Source: a virus. From it: a stretch of DNA of 64,000 bases. Below the pieces are notes generated by a model. That model was not told the origin of the DNA. It was given only the letters and a program-made list of their open reading frames with translations, and ran no database searches. Each line of letters begins with the position of its first letter. Position 1 is the stretch's first letter. The stretch spans positions 1 through 64,000 of IMG/VR virus record IMGVR_UViG_3300044731_001110, one strand, 5' to 3'. Shown one piece after another: positions 62,149 to 64,000 of the stretch. Position numbers and translations under genes: made by a program.

Positions 62149-64000
62149 TTCAGAAAATATTTTAGTAGAATTTGACTACCAGAACATATCAGTAATAGAC
62201 CCAAACAAAGTAATAACAACTGATGGCCAAATAAAAGAAAGACTTATTAATCATGAGGACTTGGTTTATTATGCTAATTTAGAATGTACTGTAACACCAA
62301 GAACAAAATTGGCAATTGGTGTACCACAAGATCAGTCAATACAAACAGTTTCTGTTGGTAAAATAAATTTTTTAAACCCAGGTTTTAAAAAGTTTTTAGA
62401 CACAAATTGGTCAGATGAATTAACAGGAAAAGGAACGTTACAAGGTAAAGGTGTTAATCAACCAAAAATTACTGTAACAAAAAATCCAGATGTTAGTGAC
62501 GATTATTATATTAGCCAAACATTAATGTCTAATGGTACACCCGGTGCTGTTGATAATGGACTTTTAGGTATAACACAAATTAATATAAGTTATGGTTTAG
62601 ATTTTTTACCAGAAATTAACATAACTATGGAGGATGTTAAAGGTAGAGCACTATTTGAAGCGGGTAACAGTTCACCATACGCCGCCTTTTTTAATTTACC
62701 ATACCCATTGTTTTATTTAACAATTAAAGGTTATTTAGGTAAAGCCGTTAGGTTACCATTAATGTTACAAACTTTTAACGCGTCTTTTGATCCGTCTTCA
62801 CATAATTTTAGAATACAATGTAAGTTTTATACATACAAATATACGATAATGTCTAATGTAACGTGGAGTCAAATTATGGCAGTACCACAAATGTTTAGAA
62901 TTAAAATTGATAGTACTGATACAATCACTAACAACACAACAAATAATAAAGCCACAACAACAACAAAATATAGTAGTGGTGGATATCAAAAAATGAGAGA
63001 GTTATATGCCGAATATAAATCTAAAGGTTTAATTGATGACAATTTTCCAGAGATTACAATTTTAGAATTAAAAAAAAGACTTGGATTATTAATTACAAAT
63101 ATTATAGATAATTTTAAAAAAAAGAATTTAAATAAATTAAATGACTTAAATAAGTATTCGGAAGTTTTAGGAAACTTCTCAACAGAAGTTTATGTTGGGG
63201 CCAGTTTAAAAACCTGGTCTAGAAAATGGTTAGACTATGAAAACATTTTTATACAAAACGACACAAATAAAACAACATTATATATTTTTAAAAAAGAATT
63301 TAGTGACCCAAATAAACAAAATGAAGCAATAACTGAATTAGAGGGTATAATAAAAGAAAAGATTACATTATTAGAAAAAAATCCTATTGTTGGAAAAAAT
63401 ATTTCAGTACCGGTTAAGGTTGATACTTTTTTTAAAAAAGTTACAATAAACAATATTAATGTCGGTGAAACATTATTTAAAAGAACTGGAAAACAATTAG
63501 AACTTGGTACAAAAGAATATGAAGAATCAAAAAAAATATTAGTAAAAGAAATTATTGAGGGAAATTCTTTAGCAAAATATCCTGGACTTATATTTTTTAG
63601 TGGACCAAACTCTTTTGAATCAATAATTAAACAAGCAGATGAGAAATTTTTAGTTGAAAAACAAAGAATTGAAACCGAATTAACAAAAGAAATAAGTGAT
63701 CAATTTGCCGACAAAAACAATGGACTAGGGTTCCAACCAACAATTAGGAATGTTATGGCGGTATTTTTTGCCCAAGGTGAAGCCTTTTTAAGATTAATGG
63801 ATGATGTACACACAAAAGCTTGGGATTTAAGAGATGATGATAATAGAAGAAGGGCAATCATTAATGAATCGTCAACTGTTAAAAGTGTTGATGTTAAATA
63901 TAGTGAGGTTGACCAACCAGTATATCCTTGGCCACAACTTATTGTTGAAAATTTAGTTGATGGTAAAGAAAAATATGAATTAAAATATCCTGGTGACTAC
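62138..64000 (+). CDS. Large structural protein, truncated at the right edge
   Basis: An open frame starts at the ATG at 62138 inside the gp53-like gene and runs 621 codons to the window end without a stop. Readable features include VEFDYQNISVIDPNKV near the N terminus, then INISYGLDFLPEINITMEDV, GRALFEAGNSSPYAAFFNLP and TIKGYLGKAVRLPLMLQTFN around residues 150-215. A Thr/Asn/Lys segment follows, then a long helical region. The family is not recognised; the gene order next to gp53 suggests a baseplate component. The end of the protein is outside the window. Confidence 0.75.
   Translation, partial: MVNNSENILVEFDYQNISVIDPNKVITTDGQIKERLINHEDLVYYANLECTVTPRTKLAIGVPQDQSIQTVSVGKINFLNPGFKKFLDTNWSDELTGKGTLQGKGVNQPKITVTKNPDVSDDYYISQTLMSNGTPGAVDNGLLGITQINISYGLDFLPEINITMEDVKGRALFEAGNSSPYAAFFNLPYPLFYLTIKGYLGKAVRLPLMLQTFNASFDPSSHNFRIQCKFYTYKYTIMSNVTWSQIMAVPQMFRIKIDSTDTITNNTTNNKATTTTKYSSGGYQKMRELYAEYKSKGLIDDNFPEITILELKKRLGLLITNIIDNFKKKNLNKLNDLNKYSEVLGNFSTEVYVGASLKTWSRKWLDYENIFIQNDTNKTTLYIFKKEFSDPNKQNEAITELEGIIKEKITLLEKNPIVGKNISVPVKVDTFFKKVTINNINVGETLFKRTGKQLELGTKEYEESKKILVKEIIEGNSLAKYPGLIFFSGPNSFESIIKQADEKFLVEKQRIETELTKEISDQFADKNNGLGFQPTIRNVMAVFFAQGEAFLRLMDDVHTKAWDLRDDDNRRRAIINESSTVKSVDVKYSEVDQPVYPWPQLIVENLVDGKEKYELKYPGDY

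Noticed and set aside
1-64000. tRNA genes, integrase, transposase, terminase, portal or major capsid genes
   Set aside because: I looked for their sequence signatures and saw none I can support. They may lie outside this window.

Overview
This 64 kb window is part of the genome of a large, AT-rich tailed phage with a contractile (myovirus, T4-like) tail. The evidence is a family B DNA polymerase with a viral layout and a nearly complete tail cascade: neck proteins, sheath, tube, a gp26-like protein, tape measure and a gp53-like wedge. There are no ribosomal, metabolic or tRNA genes of a cellular kind. Most genes lack a Shine-Dalgarno sequence and start after A-rich leaders, which is how Bacteroidota genes usually look. 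A Bacteroidota host is therefore my best inference, not something the sequence proves. I see no terminase, portal, major capsid protein or lysis cassette in this window.

Layout: (1) 1-5197, minus strand: truncated dUTPase, a DnaQ/PolB-like exonuclease, a glycosyltransferase, then a tightly packed operon of small unknown proteins with a WYL-like protein and a LETM1-like domain protein. (2) 5252-36745, plus strand: a very large adhesin and virion-decoration region. It holds a fibre-like protein ending in a papain-family protease; three giant beta-roll fibres built from 15-residue repeats; a fourth fibre; three LamG-like proteins; Thr/Pro-rich mucin-like proteins; and two blocks of sugar-modifying genes. 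Block A (15.7-20.5 kb) has a GT8 enzyme, a heptosyltransferase resembling those that glycosylate bacterial autotransporter adhesins, a GT9-like enzyme, a sulfotransferase, an APS kinase, a NadM-like nucleotidyltransferase and a DUF2061 membrane protein. Block B (26.9-29.8 kb) has a GT60-like GlcNAc transferase and an HtrL/WlaTC-glycosyltransferase fusion. (3) 36.9-40.5 kb: DNA polymerase, a small RHH-like protein and an HNH endonuclease. (4) 40500-46688, minus strand: an unknown protein, a gp13-like neck protein, a metallopeptidase/Mn-type superoxide dismutase fusion, two small proteins and an SNF2 helicase. (5) 46748-64000, plus strand: gp14-like, gp15-like, sheath, HAD phosphatase, tube, gp26-like protein with an overlapping +1-frame ORF, tape measure, a 1758-residue baseplate protein, gp53-like protein and a truncated structural protein.

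The most interesting proposal is that blocks A and B form a phage-encoded system that glycosylates and sulfates the virion's own adhesins and Thr/Pro-rich linkers. The genes sit between their likely substrates, and mucin-like linkers recur in at least five virion proteins, including the sheath. A second novelty is the SOD domain with a full metal-ligand set inside a 697-residue phage protein. A third is a recurring TATTTAT element just upstream of about 18 genes on both strands, a candidate promoter shared by the structural genes.
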